Of a stretch of DNA of 64,000 bases, positions 1-12,660 are shown piece after piece. The position numbers and the translations under genes are program-made. The stretch is taken from positions 2,480,001 to 2,544,000 of the forward strand of contig JANFAH010000005.1 in assembly GCA_024663395.1 (NCBI GenBank), in the 5' to 3' direction. The notes beneath the pieces are model-generated. The model saw nothing but the letters and a program-made list of their open reading frames with translations, did not search any database and was not told the origin of the DNA. The DNA is from Pisolithus tinctorius (taxonomy: Eukaryota > Basidiomycota > Agaricomycetes > Boletales > Pisolithaceae). Every line of letters begins with the position of its first letter. Position 1 is the stretch's first letter.

Positions 1-3000
1 ATGAGTAGGACGTGCGTGAGATAAGTAGTATGCGGCATTTGTGCTTTGGAGGACGACTAGTTCGTGTGTACAATCATTTGCGTACGGGATTAGACGGGCG
101 AGGAAGAAGGGTTTGGGGATACAGTTGTGTTCCAAGGCACGGGGACCGCGCGGAAAATATAATCATGCGGGAGAAGCTAAGAAGGACCTTCTACAGAAGA
201 TGGTGGTCAATACGGTCCGAGTCTTCAGTTCGCCGGAGTTGCGGGCGTGAAGGACCTGAATCGAGATAGAAAGGCCACTGGCTATTATCCAACATAGGCA
301 TACAAAGAAAGAGTGACGGCGGCGATGACAAGTCTGTGGGAAACGAAGCCCAACCGGTTTGTAGGATAGATAACCGTGTCATCCATTCAACCAGTGGAAG
401 GCTGAAGGTTGACTGACGGAGCAAAAGAAAAGAGGGAGGGAAAAAAAAGACAAGACAAATGGGCGCTGCGATCCCAGCGCAGTAAATGCGCAACCCCTTC
501 CGGTTCCCACTACATATCGGCGTATTAGCTTCCATGTACCCCCATTAGCAGTACGTATGTGTTCTGGATAGAAAATTCCATCCGTCGTGATTACACAGGT
601 GTGGCTTACCGTCACATTGTATGTGATAAGGGAACGATGGACGTGCCAAGAGATATTTTATTATCGATAGTCCGGTTAGTCCTGATAACCAGCCCGTCGC
701 CATTGAGTCCTTGATTTGGCCCGCGATAATCCTCAGAAGTGTAAACCTACGTTCGAACAGAACCTCAATTTTCGAAGGGAGGCACGAGACTATCGGGGTC
801 TACTGGACCACCGGTGATCAAAGGCGAAAGGAATGTATAGGGGGTTAGAATGCCCGAAACAAGGAGTGTGACAGACATGCCTTCGTCAACCGGTCAGCCT
901 AACCACATAAAATCTCGAGCAAGGAACAGAAAATGGTTTGAAAGCCTATCCAACGTTCGTCGCCTGTCATCGCGCTGTTATGATGACTGACCATTATCGT
1001 TACATATACTTACCTGTCACATGCAGATGGGTCATTAGCAGCCTCGTACGCCACCCTGATCCCTATCAGCATGTACCAACACTGTACCACATTCCCATCA
1101 GAGTCCACTGCCGCATTACGGTCAGAAAGTACAACCACTGGCGATCGCTTACCAGCATACACCTACTATTACGCAATTGGCTCATGATTTCCCATATTCC
1201 ACCATGAGAGGTTTGTCGATTTCTACGAGTGGCGTTTGAGTTGTCGGTCTTCTGGATCTCTCTCGAGACAAAGAGGAATGTGAGACCGGGGGACCCCGGG
1301 TAGATGGATTCGAACGCTTGTTATGATCAATCAGCCAAGGGTCCTCTGGTCACAGGCACACACGCACCGGACCGAAGCCAAGAAAACGGTCTCCATGAAG
1401 GATTGGATGTCTTGGCCTTAGGCTAGGAATGAACCCCAGCGTGATCCCCGTGATGCGGGGTGTCCTGACGCTAAACGATTAAGCTTTGCAGCCTCTCTTT
1501 CTTTCTGGTCCACTCTTAAGTAAGTAGGTACACGTCACCCGACCTTCATTAAGGGGCTCATTGCACCACCATGGACTGGCAAGTACCACCGTGCACCCAT
1601 CAGAATTCTGCATAGAAAGATAACGAAGAAGGTATGGTAATGTCTTGGCATTGAGACAAGCCCTTTCCGAATTGCCAATATGTAGTAAGTCAGCAAATTC
1701 TTGGATAAACAGGCTGTGCAAGTCTCAAGATATGCTAGTCACTTACAAGCTCTGAAGTAGCCCTGTGATCATGCCTATCCCCTTGATTGGGACTCTAGTG
1801 TCGGACGAGTTTACGAATGCTAAGCCACCAAAAGCGGGATTAGTAATGATATGCACAAGGGAAGTGCGTGTAGCGTACACGCTGATGCCAAGCCAACATG
1901 CTCAGAACAGCAACAGTTGGCCTAGGTGTGTGTGTACGCCGCCATCAGTATACAAACAACGATAACGGACTCTTACGAGCTGTGAGCGAGTCAGTCCGCA
2001 GCTCGGAAGCTTTCAGTGTGATTTTCTACAAAACTCATCTGGCCTTGAGGAAATGGCGATCAGCCGTGCTGTTGTCCGTTACGCCTTCTACAACACCTGG
2101 ATGATTGGATACAAGAAGACAATGTTGCCGCTGACGTAATGCCACTATGACACCCTGGGAAGCACGAAGTAAGACATACCGACATACTTTCTTGGCCCCT
2201 CTCCGCGCGAGAAAATCCATGACATGTCTGAATCTGCAACCCCCGAAACAGCTATTTTCACCACTCGAATTTGCGTCCATGTTCTCACGAAAAATGCTGT
2301 GTTGCACCCGAAAGAGGGTTTTCCGGCTATTTTCCAAACGGGTCCGCAAAATCAGCTGGAGCTGGGAAGTGCCGGATTACTTGTTTGCGGTTGTCCTAGT
2401 CACCACCCAAGCCCGCTGGAACAGACTAGAACATACGTTAGCTGCGATCAAATGAAAGGAAAGGAATTTGTGATAAGTTCCCCCCACATCTACCTAGACT
2501 GTTCTGCCAGGCAACTTGACATTTAATGTGTAGAGGACCCACGACACTGTGCCATTCGTGCCACTTTGGAAAGTGCGTGCCATGGTGAAGGCTACAAGGC
2601 ATGAGACTAAAGCTTCATCGCTATCGCGTCCCTTTAACACCTCACAGGCGAAAGGGTGATCGGGGGTGTACGAGATATTCCTTGCTGACAACAGGAGGCT
2701 GGAGATTGTAGGTAGCCGATACAACGAATTCCAGTATCGATCTTATCAGATGACAGGATCGATAACACTCGAAGATGACCCCAGTGGCTCAGGAACCACG
2801 GGGTGTACAGGTGTTATCAAGTCTTGTGACCACTGCGGAAGCGTAAATAGTCGACCCTGCGCTAGATAGGGGAGGGGACTTTCCACCGTTCATAGAGCAT
2901 TTATGCCAGAGCACAATGAGTATGCAATCGAGTCCCCGTTGTTTCAGTGATTATGGTTAAGTCCACAACAAGGCAAGTCTAACCGTCGATTTCGCAGGGA

Positions 3001-4047
3001 ACACCAGAGGGATAATCGCCATTGACAAACAGGGAACCTCGAGGCGAAACTTTGCCAGACTTTCAGTCCGAACGGTGATCAAAATTGATCAATGAGTCAT
3101 CCGCCTCTGTCGACATGCTGCAAGGTAGGAAAGTGTCTTGAACCCTGGCGGGTTAAAGACGGGGTTGTTGCTCGCCTTGTGGTTCCTGCGCGGACGACCA
3201 CAAAGGTCATGGCATCACTCCATGACTCTTTGAGGGCAAGGGTAAATTGGGAGCATCGTCGCCACCTTTGTGCTGGTGACGGAAGTGAGGAATTGAATTT
3301 CGCACTGGACAATCTATGTGCTGGCGAGAAGAAGTCTTCCATGAATGATGGTGTGCCCACCCTCTGATCGCAGGAAGATACCCAACTTCTTATAGCGATG
3401 CCGCGAGCAGGTGACCCATCACAGAGAAGACGAGAACCTCTCCCCACTCCGGATGTCTACTTCGTCAGCCCTATAACCATTCGGGTCGGTCCGCAGCGGG
3501 GCGTAACTTGAAGGCAGTAAGGCTGGTCGTACGTATCAGTGTTATCGCTCCTGGTCCGACGATAGGTACATTCCGCTCGGTGAGTGGACAAACTTGAAAC
3601 TTGAAGCTTGAAGGCGCGTTCCAGATCGCGTGCCACACACCAACCCCGATATGAACCCGAGCAACACGCGCGTCGTGAGAACGATACAGTTTACCCCTTT
3701 CGAATTCCAAACCATTGCGAAGTACGAAGCCACGAAGCATGCTGCAGAGTGGAACGGTACGAAGACTTATATTATACTAAGTCAGGATGCCCACATACAG
3801 CGCCTACAATTCGTGATTCTGTCCTGGTGGCAGCAGTGAGTCAGGCTTGCTAAGGTGCAGATTACACCATAGTTGCATTTTTTCTACGTCATAGTAAGGT
3901 GAGATCTATATATCGCTTGTATGCCCCTGTTCCAGTCGTCCTACTACGAACTGAGAGTCGAGTAATGCCTGCGCTCCACGTGTGAGACAGTACCGACGCA
4001 CCGCCGACGTCCAGACGAACAGAGCACTTCGATATGGACTTGTCACA
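1..4047. other. intergenic stretch, no supported gene
   Basis: Only short, mutually overlapping open frames are present (the longest are about 115 codons). None shows a recognisable domain, and I could not chain them by splice sites into a longer protein. A T-loop-like string near 1312 does not fold as a tRNA. I see no repeats of note. Confidence 0.5.
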
Positions 4048-4087
4048 TGACTAATGACTGGTTCGTTGCGTCATTGTGTCACGTGAC
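4048..4087. promoter_or_regulatory. candidate oxidative-stress (Yap1-like) and E-box sites upstream of glutathione reductase
   Basis: TGACTAA at 4048-4054 matches the Yap1/Pap1 bZIP recognition core. The perfect palindrome GTCACGTGAC at 4078-4087 contains the CACGTG E-box bound by bHLH factors such as Cbf1. They lie about 340-380 bp upstream of the start codon. Yap1 control of glutathione reductase is known in yeast. Use of these sites here is inferred from sequence match and position only. Confidence 0.35.
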
Positions 4088-4425
4088 TCGGATTACTTTT
4101 TTGAGTGAACATCATGCTTTTGGCTCAGTAATCCAAAGCTCCTTTGGGGGGTCACGCTGACTACATAGACGCAGGAAAACAGTATAAAACTCTCACTCAG
4201 CGAGCTCGCAGTGGCTCGCTTTTGACTAGCAAAGCTGGCCCTCAGATTGTCCTCGGCGCTCTCCGCAGCGAGATTCATACGACCACCTAGTGCTGGACCC
4301 TTGGCTAGACTCCACCAGGTTTGCGGCGCCCCATATGTCTATTTTGATTTTTAACGCCACACTGTCGTTATCTGTTATCATGACATCAGATATCCAGGTC
4401 TCTCACTTCCACCACACCATCAAGA

Positions 4426-6221
4426 ATGGCGCCATTGGATCATCCGACGGTCGACCGTTACGACTATATCTGTATAGGTGGAGGTAGTGGAGGCGTGGCT
4501 TCGTCGGTATACTGCGCGTTTATCGCTTCTAAGTTGAAATATTGATAGTTGGCATTCAGCGTCGCGCAGCGTCCTATGGAAAGAAAGTCGCACTCGTCGA
4601 AGTCTCTCCCTACCTCGGCGGTACCTGCGTGAATGTTGGTACGTGTCGCCCGGTTCTTTCTCGTGAAATCTCGGATCAAACGCTTCCCAACACATTATAG
4701 GATGTGTACCTAAGAAGGTTAATCTCCCTTTCCTCTCCCAGCCTCCTGAGCTGATAATGGGTCGCCTGATGTAGATAATGTGGCACGCCGCTGACATGGC
4801 AGATAGACTTCGCCATGCCGCCGATGGATACCATTTCCGCGGTGTCCCCGAGCCTAACTTTGACTGGCCAACCTTCAAACTCCAGAGGGATGCATACATT
4901 CGGAAATTGAATAACATCTACGAAAAAAACCTTGACAGAGAACACGTCGAGTATCACCCGGGGTATGCGCGCTTCGTTGCCAAGGACGCAATCGAGGTGA
5001 TAAGGCCCAATGGCGAAAAATATGTGATGCGCGCAGATCACATTACTGTCGCAGTCGGCGGATGCCCCGTGATTCCTTCTGACGACAAGATTCCTGGAGC
5101 GTCGCTTGGTATCGACTCGGATGGGTTTTTTGAGCTTGAGGATCAACCAAAACGTGTCGCAATTGTCGGTGCTGGGTATATCGCTGTTGAACTGGCTGGT
5201 GTTTTGAATGCGCTCGGTTCTGAAACGCATCTTATCATCCGGAAGGACAATGTTCTACGCAGCTTCGACCCTACATTGCATGATATCCTGACTCCATGGA
5301 TGGAACACACTGGAATCAAGGTCCACAAACATTCTAACGTAACAAGAGTGGAAGGTGAAAAGGGCAAGACATTGACTGTACACACAGACAAGGGGAACGT
5401 AATTGAGGTTGACTGTCTGCTTTGGGCCATTGGTCGACGGTCTAATACGGAAAACCTCGGGTTGGAGGATATAGGGGTTAAAACGGACAAAAAAGGCGAC
5501 ATCGTCGTCGATGATTACCAGAATACCTCCACGAAGGGCATATACGCTATTGGTGACGTGCAGGGGAAGGCGTTACTCACCCCTGTAGCCATTGCAGCAG
5601 GAAGACGCCTTTCAAACAGACTATTCGGTCCCGAGAAGTTCAAAGACGACAAGCTATCGTACAGGAACATCCCCACGGTTATATTCTCGTGAGTGAGTGA
5701 CAATGGCTCGCGGGCCACATGTCTGACCGATTACTAGGCATCCACCGATTGGTACTGTTGGTCTCACAGAACCAGAAGCTCGACAATTGTATGGCGACGA
5801 CGTGAAAATCTGTGTGTTATTGTTTTACGTCGCTCCCTCCTGATCACTGACCCGAGCAGACAAATCTTCGTTCCGTTCGCTGTACTTCTCACAGATTGAC
5901 GAGGAACACAAAGAGCCGACCGTTTACAAACTGGTCGTCGTCGGTGAAGAGGAGCGTATTGTTGGTGTGCACATGATTGGGCAGGGCAGCGACGAAGCCT
6001 TACAAGGTTTTGCGGTCGCAGTCAAAATGGGAGGTGCGTTCTTCTGCATTGGGGTCATCTCGTACGTATCAGTTGACGAGAGATATGCATTAGCACGCAA
6101 AAAGGACTTCGATGACACCGTTGCCATCCACCCAACTTCTGCTGAAGGTGAGTCAAGCATGCTTTCCGTTATCGCTGCTGATGTTTTGGGCCTGTACGTA
6201 GAGCTGGTCACGATGCGTTAA
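4426..6221 (+). CDS. GLR1: glutathione reductase (NADPH), 470 aa, 8 exons
   Basis: FAD-dependent enzyme that reduces glutathione disulfide with NADPH. My exon model is 4426-4506, 4560-4638, 4701-4717, 4775-5688, 5738-5811, 5860-6033, 6094-6147 and 6202-6221. It totals 1413 nt and gives 470 aa, the usual length for the family. Visible are the FAD-binding GGGSGG near residue 19, the redox-active disulfide motif [13 protein letters not shown], the NADPH-binding [11 protein letters not shown] with the following [11 protein letters not shown], the second FAD motif AIGD, and the C-terminal HPTSAEE that supplies the catalytic His-Glu pair. All introns are 46-62 nt with GT..AG ends, and exon 3 is only 17 nt. 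The start ATG has A at -3 and G at +4. No mitochondrial presequence is evident, so this is the cytosolic form unless an upstream exon exists. The gene looks intact. Confidence 0.96.
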
Positions 6222-7019
6222 ACAAATCTGGTCGTCCTCAACAGTTAGTTGTGTAGGGAAATATTGTATGGCGTTTCTTGTGTATGTATTAGTGTTGTCC
6301 CCTATAAGGCCAAGATCGGGGGTTGCCAGGGGCACTCCAACCCCCCCTGAATATGTTTTCACGTGCTTGCTTTCCGACTTCCTAGGAACCGAGAAACTTG
6401 TACAATCGCCGCGGAATTTTCTGTGAACCAACTCGTGATCGGGCACTGGCTTGAGGAAACTCGGGGGACGCTGCCGTTGAAAGTTGATTGAAGTGGGTGT
6501 CGGAGTCGCCATCGCCAGTAATGTCATATGCAAAGCACCGCGTCGTGAGCAGTTCGTAAGGTGACGACGACGAACAACGAACATCGTTGATGCGCTTAAA
6601 TGGCACGTCAACGCTAATATGGATTTGGTGGGTAACATATTCCCAGCTCATAGATCGAAGGTACGAGTGCGACAGTGGTACGCTCTATGTGCTCATGATA
6701 TCCCCTCACATCGACTCGACCTACTTGTAACTTTCACTTCAGAAAGTGTATGCACTTGTCTGTCCGTCCGTGTGCCTGTTTGATGGATATGATCCTGTAT
6801 GCTGACTTGTAACAGGCGCCCTTGCACAGCACAGGTTATTATCCCCATGCAATTGAGCTTGTGGTAAAGCTCCCCCGGTCATAACAACGCGGTGGTTTTC
6901 TGTCGATTTGCTTGCATCGCCACTTTTCACTTCTTCCCCTTCCATTCCTTAGTTCGCCCTCCCGTCCCTAATATACCAGCGGGATAGATTGAGTTCCCTT
7001 GGACGCCTGCTGGTTTATT
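6222..7019. other. intergenic stretch
   Basis: About 0.8 kb between glutathione reductase and the membrane-protein gene. It should hold the 3' UTR of the first and the promoter of the second. Minus-strand frames at 6153-6945 have no recognisable features. Confidence 0.4.
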
Positions 7020-8906
7020 ATGCTTGGTCCTATTTCGAGTGTTTGGCTCGTCGTTTTCACGTTCTTTATCGCCGTTCGGACATATACCATCGATGACAGC
7101 AACTACTCGGTGCTCAAATTCTCTGAAAACCCAGCTGGACCCGTGTGGGGTCCATTCGGTTCGGATACGGGAGAACAGCTCTCGATCCGTCTTCCTAATG
7201 GAACAATGATGGCCATAAACTCTGCGCAGTGTTATGATGGGACGTTGTGAGTACCTTTTGTTCGTGGAAAATGTAAGTTCTTTCGTATACTAACCCAGAT
7301 TCCTTTGTTGGACAGTACTTGTAAGTGGTGAATAACGCTCGTTTACGGATTGGGTTTATCTAGCTATTTATTTGTCCAGATGCCGCATGTTCAACGTCGA
7401 ATAACTGTGCTGTCCAGTTTTCATTTACAGGTATTAACTGGTTCATGTTCTCTTTTTCGGTGTTCATTATACCCTGTTCCAACTCTAGGCTCCGGAATCA
7501 CGATATACGTGCTCCAGGCCGGCCCACAAGGCATGTCCGCGTCGCTATCCATCGATTCTGGGACTGCGACGACTGCAACATTGGGCGCACCACCCGCACC
7601 CCAATACAATATCCCACGAGTGGTCCTTTTTGATGTTCAAAATTTAGTCTCTGGCAATCACACGGCGATTATGACAGTCCTGGATTGGGACGGTGGTTTC
7701 AGCGGTATGATGTTGGATTACATAGACGTTAACGACGCAGTGGTTGCTGGAACCACGTCGACTACCCCTGTTACGAATCAGACACCTACCCCCACCACGA
7801 CTCAGAGTTCCTCCAACCCCTCAACTACCGTTTCCGTGACTTTACAATCGTCACAAAGCACAACCGCTGCATCGAACCAGACTTCTTCCACTGCAACACC
7901 ACCGGCTATCGTATCTTCATTAACCAATAGCACGTCAACATCGGCGGCCGTAGGCGCTACGTCCAGTCCTTCGTCCGGAAGTAGTAACTTGTCGACCTCG
8001 AGTTCCTCAAAGTAAGCACAACGAATGGTATTCCCCAAAAACGGTGAATGTTTGTTGATGTCTTCCAGAATTAATGTTGGGGCCATTGCCGGAGGAGCTG
8101 CGGCCGGTGCGGTTGGTCTGCTTGCCCTATGCGCACTCGTCGTTCTCTTTTTCCGCCGTCGAAGATTGCGGTCGTCCAACGGCAATACTACACCTCTTCT
8201 TCGTCGTCCGGAATCCAGATTTTTGGCTGGACCTTTTGTAGATCCTTTCGCTAGAACCCCAACTGTGCCCGGTGATGGGTCTATCCTCACTGTTGCAGGT
8301 GGGGAACTGAGTGGGACGAGTATCGGGGGTGCTGACGCTGGCACCACACCTGACATAGGCAGCCAATCCCCTTCGCTTCCTTCATCAACTGCTACACGTT
8401 TCAGTCCTCAAGGAGGGAGCGCGGCCCAGGGCAGCGTTCCTGATATCAGCTCGGCCGCTGTCGGAGTTAGTCCTCTGCGACAGCTACCCGCTATACCCAT
8501 CTCACCGTCCACCCTGAGCACTCGCGCCACCGAAAACGCACAATTTTCATCGCAAGGGGGTTCGCGTGAGGCCAGTCAAACTAGCGGAATAGGACCCAAT
8601 TCACAGTCCAGAATGCAGCCCGTCCTGACGGACGAACAGGCAGACTTTGTGACTAGTCTATACCAGAACAACGTCCCAGCACCTGTGGTAGCACGCGTGC
8701 TCGAGCGGATGTTGGCTAACCCGAACCCGAGTCCGTATGGCTCTAACCCTGGTGCAGCCATTGGGCCGTACGATCCAGAGCTGCGCGCGTACATGCCTGT
8801 GCCAACATCAGGCCACAGGCGAGTACTCTCATGGCTAGGCAGTCAAGTCGGCGATGCGGAGTCGACCGCGCCACCTAGCTACGACCATGCACAGACACAC
8901 TCATGA
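7020..8906 (+). CDS. secreted ectodomain, Ser/Thr-rich, single-pass membrane protein, paralogue 1 (547 aa)
   Basis: Function unknown. The architecture resembles a fungal cell-surface, mucin-like or sensor protein. Exons: 7020-7246, a 5-nt microexon 7316-7320, 7380-7430, 7489-8011 and 8069-8906, total 1644 nt. It has a signal peptide (about residues 1-22), an ectodomain with a few cysteines (AQC, AAC, NNC) and GSGITIYVLQAGP, and a Ser/Thr-rich stalk. A transmembrane helix starts at INVGAIAGG and is followed by RRRR. The long cytoplasmic tail carries LTDEQADF...PAPVVARVL and ends in a PPSY motif. The 5-nt exon is required: it joins TT to AT in frame, whereas the larger alternative exon ending at the same donor shifts the frame. 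Paralogues at 15762, 19141 and 23178 share this exon plan. The start is ATG 7020, directly before the hydrophobic leader. Confidence 0.85.
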
Positions 8907-10310
8907 TGTACATATTTCCTTGTAGTGGGACTTTTGTTGTAATTTGTCAGCTTTCGAGAGACCGCGTGCATGACTTTCAAATGGATGTCTTCCCAGTATA
9001 TATTATGCTGTTGTAGGTGTTTTGTTTATTCAGTAATACAGGACAGGTTTCCAGGGCTTTTTTCAAAAGCACGGACGCACGAAAGACCGAAAAAAAGGCC
9101 AAGTCTGTAGATTCTAGCAGGCGGAACCAGACGCCTAGGGTGTGAACGTTAGGACGTGGCGTAATCAATCTTTTGTCCACCAATTCCAAGGTCGGTATGA
9201 CCAGACTAACTGGGTTTGTCGCCCACCAGTAAAGCGGCTGAGCGACGGATACCAAGGAGTAACCAGAAGGATAGGCATTCGAAGACTAAAGCCGTCAAAT
9301 GAGCATGGCCAAGGATGAGTTGTAGATTCGACGCTTCTGACGGCGACGCCACCATGAACGGAAAAATTAGCCCGCTAGGACCAGGGAAGCTCTGTGTAGA
9401 AGCACAAATCGTGCATTTAGTTAGTAAGTAGAAAGAGTGGGGCCCCATAGGGACGATATCCCAATGACATGAATGCCGTGAGACAGAAATCATGGATCAC
9501 CTGCTTTGATCCGATCGTGTTCTAGCTGCTGTCCATCATCGTTAACTCCGTCAGATGTGGCCTAAGTGTGTGGATGATCATTATTGATTATTGCTCCATT
9601 TGTTGCTGCCGCTGTCAACGTATCATACCGTCGTCATTCTAATGATCGTCGCTGCCATGACGAGTTGTCTATCCATGTGTATTTACGATTTCTGATGGGC
9701 ATTCAGTGGTCAATCGTTCCGCATCCGTAGTCCTGGGATGAACAAGGGAAAATGCTTGCCAGTGAATGCTAGAAACAAAAGTTACCAACGCGTGTCGGAC
9801 TGGAAAAGTCGGTGTCAGCGCTAGCGGGAAGATTAGCAGCCAGCGTATTAGTACATTGTTCTTGAGCCAACGCCGTTGTGCTTGGCTGGCAATACTCTAA
9901 TCTGCAAGCAAGCATACCACGTCAGATTTGCGCGTACAAACCACTTGCCTTTCGTTGTCATGTCAAGTCCGTCCCCTCCTTGAGCAAAGTTTCCTACGTA
10001 ACACAGTTCGTTTCGGACGCTGTTGACCAGTGGGCCGTTTCGGGTGATTTCAAGTGTCTCGGGACCCACGCGATTTCGGTGGGAGATTTTTGCAACAAAC
10101 TTGACACTTAGGTCCGTGCTTGAATCATAACCGGAGACTCTCACGCCGCAGTCGAGGGTGGTGCACGCACGGTCAATACACGTTGCAAAGGGCAGGATCT
10201 GATCCATCAAACTACCCGGCGTGTAGCGCCGAACTTGCAGCAGTAATACTGCTTAAGCTCTGACCCGTCTAGCTTCCTTCCTCACACGACTGACGATAAG
10301 CATTCCCTAG
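8907..10310. other. intergenic stretch, nothing recognised
   Basis: About 1.4 kb with only short frames (up to 120 codons on the minus strand at 9848-10210). None has recognisable domains or a convincing splice chain. Confidence 0.4.
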
Positions 10311-11997
10311 ATGGGTCTACTTGATAGGTTTCGTGTTTCTAAAAAGACCAACATTGTGCCGAAGGATATCGTTGTGTTGTGAGTGTGTATTGATGAGCCA
10401 CGTTTAGTGATATAACAACGCTAAGAACACGACCAGTCTCGCAGGCCCTTCTGGCGCGGGAAAGAGTTGGGTAAAATCAGTTTCGAGCCTATCGTAGTTT
10501 CGTACCAACGCTTATTTTTCTCTCTCTGCATTTCGATCCAGCTCCTTAGCATCCTCTTACAAGTTGCGAAGTCTCATGTTCCGATCGGGAGAGGGCCGAG
10601 GCTCGATGTCGCCGAAATTCACGCGGAAAGGTGCCGCTTCGAAGGAGAACAAAGTGACGTCGTCCTTGTAGACACCCCATCTCTTTCCCCGCTCTGGGGG
10701 TTCGCTGGGGAGGAAGATTTGAAAGGATGGTTGAATTTAAAGTAGGACCCACCTTTTTGCGCCATTTAGTGATTAATGCGTCTGGCCCAGATATAGGAAG
10801 CCGTGTAAAGCGGCTGGAATCCTATACCTACATAACATCGGATCTAACCCATATGATGAATTCCTAAAGGTCTCGAGGAATCTCAGCCGCTTGATGCCCT
10901 TGTACCATCAAGGTCTCGCTCCCGGCATCGTTCACGTCATCCCAACTATAACTCCTGGGGCAAAAATATTTACCGGGAGGATTGATGCATCAATTTTACT
11001 ACTCAAGCGCCAGGCAGATGAAGTAGGCGCATCGATGCTTAGGACGCCATTTGACGGAAGTCCAGAGACAGCGTGGGGTATTGTCCAGGAACTTCTAAAC
11101 GGCATGAAACTGGGGGGTTCGTTTACGGGATGTGCGTCCGAAGAAATCCCCTTTCACTGGCGGGGAACAGCGCTTTTTGCTCTGGATAGGAACATCGCCC
11201 TCAGTAGAACTCTGTTGGAGGACACTCCCTTGGGACACCCAGACCAATACTTAGCTCTTGTTGATCTCGCTGATCTTCTATATCGACGACTCATGAGAGA
11301 AGAAAGCAGAGAGGATTTAGACGAGATAATTACCCTTCGACGCGCCGCATTTGAACTTACTTCCTCGGGCCACCAAGAACGCCTCGAGGCACTCACCAAC
11401 CTCGCAGACTGCCTCGATAGACGGTTCTGGCACGAGAGCGCCGCGGAAGATTTAGTGGAAGCCATACCCATTCGACGTGCTGCGCTGGAACTCACTCCTC
11501 CAGGGCATCAAGAACATCGTACCTCTCTTGTCCGCCTTGCGACTTGCCTAGAACAGCGGTTTAGTATCGAGGGTGCCCTGGAGGATTTGACAGAAGCCAT
11601 CACTCTCCGACGCGCTGCACTGAAACTCACTCCCACTGAGCATGAAGACTACTTTGTTTCTCTTGCCAGGCTTGCGGATTGCCTGGGCTTGCAATATTTC
11701 AAAAGTGGGGGTACCCTGTCGGATCTGGAGGAGATCATTTCTCTCCAACAAGCTGCGTTGGCCCTCAATGTTTCATCAACCTTCGACAAAGCCATGTGTC
11801 GAGCAGGTCTTACAAGATGCCTTTACGAAAAGCATCTGAGACAGCATGTCACTCCCCCAGTCGTCGACTTCGCCCCTCCAGTTTACAACACTCCGAGTAT
11901 CTGCGACCCCATCTTTCCCCACCCAACTTTTCTCCTACTTGCTTCACGCAACCGGTCGGAGATTCTGTCGCGTGGACCCGCTTGCGCCAGCTTGTAG
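10311..11997 (+). CDS. P-loop G-domain protein with TPR-like repeats (502 aa)
   Basis: Likely a nucleotide-binding regulatory protein of the Agaricomycete G-domain type. Substrate and partners are unknown. Exons 10311-10378, 10437-10470, 10542-10741 and 10791-11997 give 1509 nt. Walker A, GPSGAGKS, sits at residues 26-33. VVLVDTP near residues 74-80 fits the switch II/Walker B position, and GILYLH follows in exon 4 as in related fungal GTPase-like proteins. From about residue 225 to 440 there are four to five degenerate repeats of roughly 45 residues with the pattern LADCL..RF...DL.EAI.LRRAALELTP.GH, which are TPR-like helical repeats. In exon 2 the acceptor at 10436 was chosen because it alone joins exon 1 to the Walker A frame. 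The C-terminus after the repeats is short and lacks a CHAT-type peptidase domain. The gene appears intact. Confidence 0.8.
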
Positions 11998-12660
11998 TCT
12001 TAGCGACAACCGCTGACGGCTGGAGAGACGCCGCCTCCAAATTGAACGACCGCTTTTTCATAGTGGGCACGTCGTTCGCCACTGTTCATATACCAATGAT
12101 GCTTCCGTCGTCCGTCTGAGCGAAACATTCCCTCTTCGATCTGCTCGCCAGTCTCGCTTGGAGCCAACCCTTGCGACACTTTGTTCAGCTATTTCATCAT
12201 CTCACCGGGCAGTCGCTACTTTGTCATATCATCCGAAGGGACGTCCAGGATCCTTTCTGTACATGTTAGACGCTTGTATATCACCTATTGCGACGTCGAT
12301 AAGTCGATCGTACTGTGCACCTCTGTCGGCTTTCGGAACCAGCAATGACGGGTTTAGAAATCGGGTCGGTCTGTGAACTGAGAAGGTATGGCACATGGCA
12401 TGATGAGTCTAGAATCGTTGTCGTCCCCCTTCTTCGTGGTCTGCGGTGGGTATTGGGTGATTGCAATCAATGCGCTAAGGAAATACCAAACGGCTTGAGC
12501 CAAAGTATGCCTTGGAATCATCATTAGACCCAAAAGCGAAGCACCTGCACATTATTTCTCTGCATTTCAGCAGGTAAGACATCAATGGATCCACACTCGA
12601 TTCTATGCAGGACGGGACCAGATTCAATATGATAAGGAATTGGCACACGGCTCACACAAC
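11998..12660. other. intergenic stretch between convergent genes
   Basis: About 660 bp between the TPR protein and the WD40 gene that ends at 12661. Frames continue past 11997 in other registers (for example to 12119) but show no domain. This may be 3' UTR or a decayed extension. Confidence 0.35.

Noticed and set aside
1270..1345. Possible minus-strand tRNA around GGATTCGAACGC
   Set aside because: The T-stem does not pair (C against C at the second position), and no anticodon or acceptor stem could be folded.
7295..7320. A 22-nt second exon in paralogue 1 using the CAG after the CTAAC branch site
   Set aside because: It shifts the frame of the following exon; only the 5-nt exon keeps the frame in all four paralogues.
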